NCBI GenBank assembly: GCA_030684405.1
Contig: JAUXYA010000009.1
Location: 17,778-81,777, forward strand
DNA from: Burkholderiales bacterium
Lineage (GTDB): Bacteria; Pseudomonadota; Gammaproteobacteria; Burkholderiales; SG8-41
Length of the DNA stretch: 64,000 bases
Direction: 5' to 3'
The notes under the pieces were generated by a model, which was not told the DNA's origin, did no database searches, and was given only the letters and a program-made list of their open reading frames with translations. Of the stretch, positions 41,638 to 48,616 are shown piece after piece. Both the position numbers and the translations under genes were made by a program. Position 1 is the first letter of the stretch, and every line of letters begins with the position of its first letter.

Positions 41638-42084
41638 TTATCGCGACAGGCCTTCCGCCTGTGTGATCGTCGGAAAGGACTGCTGGCGGAATTCGCGTGC
41701 GTAACGGCTCCCGGCTGGCGCGATATGTTCGGTCACACGCGTGACTTCCGCCATCGGAGCGGTGGCGAATTCTGGCAGCGGGGCGACCGTCAGCTGCACC
41801 ACGTCGCCCTGACGCACGGCCATGCCTTCGGGATTTTTTGCCAGTTCGTTGCGCGGCTTGCCCTTGCCGGAGTTCTGTCGCACGTGCACGTCGCTCCAGG
41901 TTTCCGCTGGTACCTTGCCGCGCTGCAGCCGGGTTTCGATGAACAGCCCTGGAGCCACCCGCACGTAAATAGCCTCGACGGTCCCCAGTGGCACGTTGTC
42001 GGCGGCCTGCGATTGCTGTGCCGTCACACCGACGGCGATGGTGCCCAATGCGCAGGCAAACAGGACGTGAATGACGGTTTTCAT
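41638..42084 (-). CDS. Exported protein of unknown function
   Basis: A 148-residue protein with a clear Sec signal (MKTVIHVLFACALGTIAVGVTAQQSQA). I used ATG 42084, six bases after AAGGAA. The mature part (VPLGTVEAIYVRVAPGLFIETRLQRGKVPAETWSDVHV, then GDVVQLTVAPLP) is beta-rich and cysteine-free and looks like a small periplasmic beta-barrel or glycine-zipper-less outer-membrane accessory; the VEAIY start resembles proteins placed beside Pal-like repeats, but I do not recognise a family. Convergent with the aminopeptidase gene. Confidence 0.65.
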   Translation of the reverse strand: MKTVIHVLFACALGTIAVGVTAQQSQAADNVPLGTVEAIYVRVAPGLFIETRLQRGKVPAETWSDVHVRQNSGKGKPRNELAKNPEGMAVRQGDVVQLTVAPLPEFATAPMAEVTRVTEHIAPAGSRYAREFRQQSFPTITQAEGLSR

Positions 42085-42268
42085 GGTCATTTCCTTCAAA
42101 CGGGTGCTGTTTCGTGATGCAGGGCCGCGCGGATGAGGAGCGGATTCGTCAGACAGGCGGTATAACGGCTGCAAACGCCGTCACTTGAGCCCGGGGAGGG
42201 ATGCGGAGGGGGAAGCTTTGCTATACTGAAAACGCTGACAAACCCGTAGCAAAAAGGACGACATTCGC

Positions 42269-42895
42269 ATGAAACTGACCAGCACCAGCTTCCGCGACGG
42301 CCAGCCGATTCCGGCCGAATTCGCCTTCTGCGCCCCCGACGCAAAAACCCATTGCACGCTGGGCGCCAACCGCAACCCGCAGCTCGCCTGGAGTGATCTG
42401 CCCGCCGGCACGAAATCGCTTGCCCTGATTTGCCACGACCCCGACGTGCCTTCAAAGCCCGATGACGTCAACCAGGAAGGTCGCGAAGTTCCGGCTTCGC
42501 TGCCACGTGTCGATTTTTTCCACTGGGTGTTAGTCGATCTTGATCCCGCTTCGGGCCCGATAGCTGCCGGTGAGTTCTCCGAGGCCGTCACCCCCCGTGG
42601 CAAGGCCGGACCCGGCCCGCGCGGCACCCGTCAGGGCATCAACGACTACACCGCATGGTTCGCCGGCGACAAGGACATGAACGGCGACTACCACGGCTAC
42701 GATGGCCCCTGTCCACCGTGGAACGACAGCATCAAGCACCACTACGTGTTCACGCTTTACGCGCTTGATGTTGCCAAGTGCCCGGTCGAGGGCAGGTTCG
42801 GCGGCGCTGATGTGCGCAAGTCGATTGCCGGGCATGTGTTGGGAGAGGCGAAGATCACCGGGCTGTATACGCTGAATCCGAAGGTGAAGCTCTGA
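42269..42895 (+). CDS. YbhB/YbcL family (phosphatidylethanolamine-binding-like) protein
   Basis: A 208-residue PEBP/Raf-kinase-inhibitor-like protein: MKLTSTSFRDGQPIPAEFAFC, NPQLAWSDLPAGTKSLALICHDPDVP (the DPDxP anion-binding block), FFHWVLVDLD, NDYTAWF with YDGPCPPWND, and HHYVFTLYALD. No signal peptide. Bacterial members bind small phosphorylated ligands; the biological role is undefined. It is longer than YbhB (158 residues) because of inserts around EGREVPASLP and GDKDMNGDYHG, which define a recognised subgroup. Confidence 0.88.
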   Translation: MKLTSTSFRDGQPIPAEFAFCAPDAKTHCTLGANRNPQLAWSDLPAGTKSLALICHDPDVPSKPDDVNQEGREVPASLPRVDFFHWVLVDLDPASGPIAAGEFSEAVTPRGKAGPGPRGTRQGINDYTAWFAGDKDMNGDYHGYDGPCPPWNDSIKHHYVFTLYALDVAKCPVEGRFGGADVRKSIAGHVLGEAKITGLYTLNPKVKL

Positions 42896-42917
42896 TTCCG
42901 GGCAACTGATCCGAACC

Positions 42918-42946
42918 AAAAAAAGCCCGCTGTCGCGGGCTTTTTT
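42918..42946. terminator. Bidirectional intrinsic terminator
   Basis: AAAAAAGCCCGC, TGTC, GCGGGCTTTTTT: a perfect hairpin flanked by A and T runs between the convergent PEBP and cytochrome c' genes, able to stop transcription from both sides. Confidence 0.9.
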
Positions 42947-42960
42947 GATCCTGCCGGAAT

Positions 42961-43419
42961 TTATTTGGTGCGGAAATTGTCGTGGCAGGCGCCGCAGCTC
43001 TTGCTCATCGCGCTGAACTGGCCGCGCACCTGATCGACCGTGCCCGCGGTTTTGGCAACCTGGGCGAGTTTGGTCGCTTCGGCCTGGAAGCCGTCCATCA
43101 CTTTCTTGAAGCCGGGGGCATCCGACCAGATCTCCGGCTTGACCCGGGTCGGCGCGCCCTTGTCGGAACCTGGGGCGAAGGCATGCGGTGCCACGGTGCT
43201 CATCATTGCCACGATTTCGGCATTGCGGGTGAATTCAGCCTGGTCGTAAGGAATCTGGCCCTTGACCATGCCACCCATGGTGCGCACGTGCCAGCCGACG
43301 ACCTGATAGACGCCCTGGCGGAACTTGATGACATCTTCCGGCTTGGCCTGAGCCGAAACAGTGCCGCTGGCGAGCAGGGTGGAAGTGCCGATGACTGCAG
43401 CGATCAGTGCCTTCTTCAT
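42961..43419 (-). CDS. Cytochrome c' / c-556
   Basis: A 152-residue exported class II cytochrome c: signal MKKALIAAVIGTSTLLASGTVSAQ, four-helix-bundle sequence (VIKFRQGVYQVVGWHVRTMGGMVKG), and the haem motif CGACH about seven residues from the C-terminus (SKSCGACHDNFRTK). Length and haem position are those of cytochrome c' and c-556. Typical roles are NO binding or electron transfer in the periplasm; no partner genes are adjacent. Confidence 0.92.
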   Translation of the reverse strand: MKKALIAAVIGTSTLLASGTVSAQAKPEDVIKFRQGVYQVVGWHVRTMGGMVKGQIPYDQAEFTRNAEIVAMMSTVAPHAFAPGSDKGAPTRVKPEIWSDAPGFKKVMDGFQAEATKLAQVAKTAGTVDQVRGQFSAMSKSCGACHDNFRTK

Positions 43420-43588
43420 TGAGGTTCTCCCGTGGGTTGAGCGTATGAACTATCGGTAAACGTGGTGGCGGGCACTTTTATTCCCGCAGCAGAATGATTG
43501 TAGCAGTGTGAGTCCCTGCTGTTGCTGATTCTGACTCCGCCGGTCCGCATCCCGCAGGATGCACCGGAATGGCGCATTGAAGGGGGGG

Positions 43589-44005
43589 TCAATCCTTCAA
43601 GGTGGATCCGCGTTGGCGCTTGCGCTGGCCGGTGCGCCGCTTGTCCTCCAGCCGCCTTTCCCGTGAAGCCCGCGTCGGACGGGTCGCGCGCCGCAGTTTC
43701 GGCGGCTCCGCCGCGGCCCGGATCAGCCCCGCCAGCCGTTCGCGCGCATCGGTGCGGTTGCGCGCCTGGCTGCGGAAGCGTTGTGCGGTGATTACCAGGA
43801 TCCCTTCTGTGGACAGGCGCTTGCCGGCCAATGCAACCAGGCGTGCCTTCACGCTGTCAGACAGCGCGTGAGAGTGCCCCAGATCGAAACGCAGTTCGAC
43901 TGCGGTGGCGACCTTGTTCACGTTCTGGCCACCGGGGCCGGAGGCGTGAATGAAGCGCTCGACGAGTTCGGTCTCGTCTATGACAATGCCGCGCGTGACT
44001 CTCAT
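43589..44005 (-). CDS. arfB: Alternative ribosome-rescue factor ArfB (YaeJ)
   Basis: A 138-residue peptidyl-tRNA hydrolase of the release-factor family. The catalytic GGQ is at residues 25-27 (HASGPGGQNVNK), and the C-terminus is a long basic tail (KLRRATRPTRASRERRLEDKRRTGQRKRQRG) that enters the empty mRNA channel. This combination identifies ArfB, which frees ribosomes stalled on mRNAs lacking stop codons. ATG 44005 gives the family start MRVTRGIVIDETELVERF. Confidence 0.93.
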   Translation of the reverse strand: MRVTRGIVIDETELVERFIHASGPGGQNVNKVATAVELRFDLGHSHALSDSVKARLVALAGKRLSTEGILVITAQRFRSQARNRTDARERLAGLIRAAAEPPKLRRATRPTRASRERRLEDKRRTGQRKRQRGSTLKD

Positions 44006-44083
44006 ATTGGATTAAGTATAAAGTAGCTCGCCGGAAACACGCGTGTCGACCCGCAAAACAGACCTTTCAGTCAGGAGTCCGTC

Positions 44084-44434
44084 ATGTCCCGCAAAATCGC
44101 ACTGCTGCTCGCCGTCCTTGCTGTCGCCGGGTTACCTGCATACGCCCACCACGGCTGGAGCGAATACGACAACAGCAAGGAGCTGAAACTCACCGGCACC
44201 GTCGTTGAGTCCGGTTATGAACACCCGCATGGCCACATCCGCGTCGCGGCGCCGGACAAGACCTGGCACGCCGTGCTGGCACCGCCGTCACGGATGACCG
44301 CGCGCGGCCTGCCGCCGGATGCCATCAAGAAGGGTGCGACGGTGACCGTGATCGGTTATCCGAACCGCAGAAAACCCGACGAGATGCGTGCCGAGCGCAT
44401 CATCGCGGGTGGCAAGACGGTTGAGCTGCGCTAG
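44084..44434 (+). CDS. DUF6152 family exported protein
   Basis: A 116-residue protein with Sec signal (MSRKIALLLAVLAVAGLPAYA) and a mature domain beginning HHGWSEYDNSKELKLTGTVVESGYEHPHGHIRV, an OB-like beta-barrel rich in N-terminal histidines. ATG 44084 follows CAGGAGTCCGTC. This is DUF6152, often found beside DUF6644 membrane proteins as here (160-base gap). The His-His start suggests metal binding, but no function is established. Confidence 0.82.
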   Translation: MSRKIALLLAVLAVAGLPAYAHHGWSEYDNSKELKLTGTVVESGYEHPHGHIRVAAPDKTWHAVLAPPSRMTARGLPPDAIKKGATVTVIGYPNRRKPDEMRAERIIAGGKTVELR

Positions 44435-44473
44435 GGCAACAAGATCAAAAGCCAACTACAGAAAGTCAAAACC

Positions 44474-44580
44474 AGCCACTGAGGACACAGAGTGCACAGA
44501 GAACAACAAACCCCGGAATATTTGAGACTGCGTTGGCTGGCTGTTGTTTTTCCTTTGTGAACTCTGTGTCCTCTGTGGCT
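44474..44580. repeat. 107-bp inverted repeat between DUF6152 and DUF6644 genes
   Basis: AGCCACTGAGGACACAGAG at the left pairs with CTCTGTGTCCTCTGTGGCT at the right with one mismatch over 19 bp, and similarity continues inward (TGCACAGAG and GTGAACT). GCCACAGAGGACACAGAG-type sequences recur as intergenic repeats in many proteobacteria. It fills nearly the whole gap between the two genes. Confidence 0.75.
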
Positions 44581-44594
44581 AAAGGTTTTTTCAT

Positions 44595-45086
44595 TTGATT
44601 TCCGACCCCGCGTCACCCCTGGCCGCGATCGAGCAGTTGCCGCTGGCGGTCGCGATGCGCCACGACCTGTGGCTGTACCCGATTGTCGAGATATTCCACA
44701 TCATCGGCTTCGTCACGCTGGTGGGTGGCATCATCGTGCTTGATCTGCGACTGCTCGGTTTTTCGAAAGGCCTGCCGCTGCAGGCGCTGTCCCGGCATGT
44801 GCTGCCCTGGAGCATCGGCGCGCTGCTGCTGATCGTGCCCAGTGGTCTGCTGATGTTCATTGCGCATGCCGGTGATTTAGTCGGCAACACTGCGTTCATC
44901 ATCAAGATGGTGCTGCTGCTGTGTGCCGGCGCCAACGCGGCGGCTTTTCACGCGGGCGTTTTCCGCGGGGCCGCAGCCTGGGACACTGCCGTGGAAGTTC
45001 CGCTTGCCGCCAAGCGGCATGCGCTGGCTTCATTGCTGATCTGGGCGGGGGTGCTGGCCTGCGGCCGCCTGCTGGCTTACATATAG
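44595..45086 (+). CDS. DUF6644 family membrane protein
   Basis: A 163-residue protein with about four hydrophobic segments (IVEIFHIIGFVTLVGGIIVLDLRLLG, LPWSIGALLLIVPSGLLMFI, TAFIIKMVLLLCAGANAAAFHA, ALASLLIWAGVLACGRLLAYI). Conserved histidines in VEIFHIIGF and AFHAGVF suggest a haem- or metal-binding four-helix bundle, as in the DUF6644 family. The only start that keeps the N-terminus is TTG 44595. Pairs with the DUF6152 gene; ends nine bases before dsbB. Confidence 0.78.
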   Translation: MISDPASPLAAIEQLPLAVAMRHDLWLYPIVEIFHIIGFVTLVGGIIVLDLRLLGFSKGLPLQALSRHVLPWSIGALLLIVPSGLLMFIAHAGDLVGNTAFIIKMVLLLCAGANAAAFHAGVFRGAAAWDTAVEVPLAAKRHALASLLIWAGVLACGRLLAYI

Positions 45087-45094
45087 GGTTGTTT

Positions 45095-45589
45095 ATGGAC
45101 ACACGTTATGGATACATTGCCGGCGCCGCGATTTGCGCGGGCCTGCTGGGTTTTGGTTTGTACCTGCAGCATGTCGATGGGCAGGATCCTTGCCCGCTGT
45201 GCATTTTCCAGCGCGTCGCCTTCATCGCGCTGGGCGCGGTGTACCTGGTCGCCGCAATTCACGGCCCTGGCCGGACCGGCGCAGTGGTTTATGCAGTGCT
45301 TGGCGCGATCTGTGCGGCCACCGGTGCCGGACTCGCTGCGCGCCATGTCTGGTTGCAGAGCCTGCCTGCCGACCAGGTGCCGGCCTGTGGTCCGGGGCTC
45401 GCTTACATGATGGAGCAGTTCCCGCTGATGCGGATGCTGCAGAGTGTGCTCTCGGGGTCCGGCGAATGTGCGGAAGCGGACTGGCGCTTCCTCGGCCTGA
45501 CCATTGCCGGCTGGTCGTTGCTGTGGTTTATCGTGCTGGGTGTTTACGTAGTCTGGCTGGCGTGGCAGCGCAGACGCCTTACCGTCTAG
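45095..45589 (+). CDS. dsbB: Disulfide bond formation protein DsbB
   Basis: A 164-residue inner-membrane protein with four helices. First redox pair Cys33/Cys36 in DPCPLCIFQR, second periplasmic pair Cys98 and Cys125 (VPACGPGL and GSGECAE). It reoxidises DsbA and passes electrons to quinone. ATG 45095 gives MDTRYGYIAGAAICAGLLGFGLYLQ; the frame continues upstream only as a shadow of the DUF6644 gene. dsbA is not in the window. Its 3' end overlaps the convergent ydcH-like gene by four bases. Confidence 0.93.
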   Translation: MDTRYGYIAGAAICAGLLGFGLYLQHVDGQDPCPLCIFQRVAFIALGAVYLVAAIHGPGRTGAVVYAVLGAICAATGAGLAARHVWLQSLPADQVPACGPGLAYMMEQFPLMRMLQSVLSGSGECAEADWRFLGLTIAGWSLLWFIVLGVYVVWLAWQRRRLTV

Positions 45590-45795
45590 GCGCGAATATC
45601 AGGCGTTAGTTGCCGTTCGAGCATCGAGATCTGGTCCTTGACCAGCAGCTTGCGCTTTTTCAGCCGTTGCAACTGCAACTGATCAATGACTTGGGTCTGC
45701 ATCAAGCGCAGGATCACGTCGTCGAGGTCACGGTGTTCGAGCTTGAGTTCGGCGAGGCGCGCTTCGATGGCTTCGATGTCTGTGCGTTCAGTCAT
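45586..45795 (-). CDS. YdcH/DUF465 family small coiled-coil protein
   Basis: A 69-residue, highly charged helical protein (IEAIEARLAELKLEHRDLDDVILRLMQ, then LQLQRLKKRKLLVKDQISMLERQL). The KKRKLxLKDxI ending is the DUF465 hallmark. Function unknown; such proteins form short antiparallel coiled coils. Overlaps the dsbB 3' end by four bases on the opposite strand. Confidence 0.88.
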   Translation of the reverse strand: MTERTDIEAIEARLAELKLEHRDLDDVILRLMQTQVIDQLQLQRLKKRKLLVKDQISMLERQLTPDIRA

Positions 45796-45864
45796 GCGCG
45801 GCGGATACGGGTCAGCGGGAGCGCAAGTATAGGCCCGACGGCGGGTCAGGGCAAGTCGGAAAAA

Positions 45865-45886
45865 TTATAACCCGTTGTTTTTAATA
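45865..45886 (-). repeat. Weak match to the AT-rich dispersed element
   Basis: TTATAACCCGTTGTTTTTAATA matches the complement of the element core at 16 of 22 positions, ending 11 bases before the iron-sulfur subunit start. TTATAA and TTGTTTTTAA are kept; the centre is not. Possibly only a promoter region. Confidence 0.25.
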
Positions 45887-45897
45887 GGTAATTCAAT

Positions 45898-46368
45898 ATG
45901 AATCTGGTGCTGAATGTCAACGGCAAGGCATGCGAGGTGCGGGCCGATGCGGAAACGCCGCTGCTCTACGCCCTGCGCAACGACCTCGGACTCGTCGGCA
46001 CGCGCTACGGCTGCGGCCTCGGCCAGTGCGGCAGCTGCACGGTGATCATCGACGGCAAGGCCGTGCAGTCCTGCGATGTGCCGCTGTCGGCTGTCGTCGG
46101 CAAACAGATTTCCACGGTTGAGGCACTGGGCACCGCTGCAACGCTGCATCCGCTGCAGCGCGCTTTTATTGCCGAACAAGCCGCGCAGTGTGGCTACTGT
46201 ACGAGCGGCATCCTGATGGCGGCAAAGGCGCTGCTCGACGTCAACACTGATCCGACGGACGCCGAGATCCGCGCAGCGCTGGAGCGCAACCTCTGCCGCT
46301 GCGGCACGCACAGCCGCATCCTGCGCGCGATCAAGCGTGCGGCCAAAGAATTGCGGGGGAAAGGGTAA
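45898..46368 (+). CDS. Molybdenum hydroxylase [2Fe-2S] subunit (isoquinoline 1-oxidoreductase alpha type)
   Basis: A 156-residue two-cluster iron-sulfur protein of the xanthine-oxidase family. N-terminal plant-ferredoxin cluster: YGCGLGQCGSCTVIIDGKAVQSC; C-terminal cluster: CGYCTSGILM and LERNLCRCGTHSRIL. It passes electrons from the Mo site to an acceptor. The stop overlaps the start of the large subunit by one base (TAATG-type), so they are coupled. No FAD subunit or cytochrome is adjacent, as in isoquinoline and nicotinate dehydrogenase-like enzymes. Confidence 0.93.
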   Translation: MNLVLNVNGKACEVRADAETPLLYALRNDLGLVGTRYGCGLGQCGSCTVIIDGKAVQSCDVPLSAVVGKQISTVEALGTAATLHPLQRAFIAEQAAQCGYCTSGILMAAKALLDVNTDPTDAEIRAALERNLCRCGTHSRILRAIKRAAKELRGKG

Positions 46369-48503
46369 TGGCGCTAACGAACAGCACCGCGCCGGCGCGC
46401 AAGCTGCCGGGCAGCCTCGACACCAACCGCCGGCTGGAGCGCTGGCTCACCATCAATGCCAACGGCACAGTGACACTTATCACCGGCAAGGTCGAGATCG
46501 GCCAGGGCATCCTCACCGCGCTGATCCAGATGACGGCGGAAGAACTCGACATCGATGTCTCGCGTATTCGACTCAGGCCCGCGTCCACGGCGTTCAGCCC
46601 GGACGAAGGCGTCACCTCGGGCAGCCGCTCGATCCAGGACAGCGGACTCGCGCTGCGCCATGCCGCGGCCGAGGCTCGCGACCTGCTGCTGGCGCGTGCC
46701 GCGCAGAAACTTGGCGTCACGCTGGAAAGCCTGACGGTGAAAGATGGCGTCATCAGCGCCCGCGGCGGCGGCTCGGTGACCTACTGGGAAATTGCCACGC
46801 CGGACCTGCTCGCGCGCGAAGCGAGTTTCGACGTCAGCACCAAGCTGCCGCAGGAGCATGCCGTCGTCGGCAGCTCGCTCGCACGCGTCGACATTCCGGG
46901 CAAGATCACGGGCAGTCCGTCCTTCGTGCAGGACATGATGCTACCCGGACTGCTGCACGGTCGCGTCTGCCGCCCCGCCGGACCGGGAGCCGTGCTGAGG
47001 GCAATCGATTTCAGGGAAGTCGAACAGATGCCCGGCGTGGTCGCCGTCCTGCGCGACGGCAGCTTCCTCGGCGTGGTGGCCGAGCGTGAGGAACAGGCGA
47101 TTCGCGCCGAGCGCCGGCTTGCCCGCATCACGCAGTGGACGCCGGGACCGGAGCTGCCAGCCAACGATCCGCGCCAGCTGTTGGCGTTGCAGGCTGAAGC
47201 CGAGACCGAGATTATCAATACCAAGGGCGATCTTTCTGTTGCCGGTACGAAGCAGCTTTCCGCCGAATACACCAAGCCCTACATTGCCCACGCCGCGCTG
47301 GCGCCGTCCTGTTCGGTGGCGCAGTGGGAAGGCAATACGGTGAAGATATGGACCCACAGCCAGGGCATCTATCCGCTGCGCGGCGACATGGCGCAGGTAC
47401 TGGGCCTGCCCGAGCAGGACATCGTCATCACCCACGTCGAAGGCGCGGGCTGCTATGGCCACAATGCCGCCGACGACGTCACCCTCGATGCCGTGCTGCT
47501 GGCGCGCGCGGTGCCCGGCAAACCGGTGCGTGTGCAGTGGATGCGCGAGGACGAATTCTGCTGGGAGCCTTTCAGCTCGCCGATGGTGATGCGTCTTAAT
47601 GCGTCGCTCGACGATCAGGGCAACATTGTCAACTGGGGTCACGAACTGTGGAGCCACGCGCACAGCACGCGGCCCGGCAGCAAGGGCGGCGTCAACCTGC
47701 TCGCAGCGTGGCACCTGGAGAAGGCTTTGCCTGCAGCCAAACCCGGCAATCCGCCGCTGCCCGGAGGCGGCAGCCACCGCAACGCGATTCCGCTCTACGA
47801 CTTCCCCAACCAGAAAGTCACCAACCACCTGATTCGCCGCTCGCCGCTGCGCACCTCGGCGCTGCGCGCGCTGGGCGGCTTCGCCAATGCCTACGCCATT
47901 GAGTGCTTCATGGACGAGCTGGCCGAAGCTGCCGGCGCTGATCCGGTGGAATACCGCCTGCGCCACCTGAAGGACGCGCGGGCGAAGGCGGTGATCGAAA
48001 AGGCCGCGCAGATGGCGCAATGGAAAACCCGTGAAAAAGGCGACGGTGAACGCGGCCGCGGCATCGGTTTCGCACGCTACAAAAACCTCGCTGCCTACAT
48101 CGCGGTGATTGCCGAGGTGAAGGTCGAGGAAGAAGTGCGCGTGACGAAGCTGTGGGGCACGGTGGACGTCGGCCAGGCAATCAACCCTGACGGCGTGCTG
48201 AACCAGATCGAGGGCGGCATGATCCAGAGCGCGAGCATGGCGCTGAAGGAGCGTGTCGATTTCGACAAGTCCGCCGTGACCACGCGAACCTGGGATGAGT
48301 ACCCGATCCTGCGCTTTACCGAGGTGCCCGAGATCGAAGTTGCGCTGATCAACCGCCCCGAAGCGCCGCCGGTGGGTGCGGGTGAGGGCACCCAGGGTCC
48401 CGTTGCTGCAGCCATCGGCAATGCGATCCACAATGCGCTGGGCGCACGTTTGCGTGACATGCCCTTCACGCGCGAGCGCATTGTTGCCGCCTTGAGCGTC
48501 TGA
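46368..48503 (+). CDS. Molybdenum hydroxylase large subunit (isoquinoline 1-oxidoreductase beta type)
   Basis: A 711-residue molybdopterin-binding subunit. Family blocks: NGTVTLITGKVEIGQGILTALIQMTAEELDID, GAGCYGHNAADDVTLDAVLLARAVPGKPVRVQWMREDEF, RTSALRALGGFANAYAIECFMDELAEAAGADPVEYRL, and near the C-terminus VGAGEGTQGPVAAAIGNAIHNALG with the presumed catalytic glutamate. Unlike many IorB-type subunits it has no Tat signal, so the enzyme is probably cytoplasmic. It hydroxylates a nitrogen heterocycle or aldehyde; the substrate is not evident and no catabolic genes are adjacent. Confidence 0.92.
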   Translation: MALTNSTAPARKLPGSLDTNRRLERWLTINANGTVTLITGKVEIGQGILTALIQMTAEELDIDVSRIRLRPASTAFSPDEGVTSGSRSIQDSGLALRHAAAEARDLLLARAAQKLGVTLESLTVKDGVISARGGGSVTYWEIATPDLLAREASFDVSTKLPQEHAVVGSSLARVDIPGKITGSPSFVQDMMLPGLLHGRVCRPAGPGAVLRAIDFREVEQMPGVVAVLRDGSFLGVVAEREEQAIRAERRLARITQWTPGPELPANDPRQLLALQAEAETEIINTKGDLSVAGTKQLSAEYTKPYIAHAALAPSCSVAQWEGNTVKIWTHSQGIYPLRGDMAQVLGLPEQDIVITHVEGAGCYGHNAADDVTLDAVLLARAVPGKPVRVQWMREDEFCWEPFSSPMVMRLNASLDDQGNIVNWGHELWSHAHSTRPGSKGGVNLLAAWHLEKALPAAKPGNPPLPGGGSHRNAIPLYDFPNQKVTNHLIRRSPLRTSALRALGGFANAYAIECFMDELAEAAGADPVEYRLRHLKDARAKAVIEKAAQMAQWKTREKGDGERGRGIGFARYKNLAAYIAVIAEVKVEEEVRVTKLWGTVDVGQAINPDGVLNQIEGGMIQSASMALKERVDFDKSAVTTRTWDEYPILRFTEVPEIEVALINRPEAPPVGAGEGTQGPVAAAIGNAIHNALGARLRDMPFTRERIVAALSV

Positions 48504-48616
48504 CCCGGAGTCCTTTCGGGGCAGTCCACCCGGCTGTCCGCCGGTTTGCTATATTGCCGCGTAACAGCGCGCCGTTGCGAGAGCGCGGCGGACGGCAGCA
48601 GTGCAGGGGGACGCAC

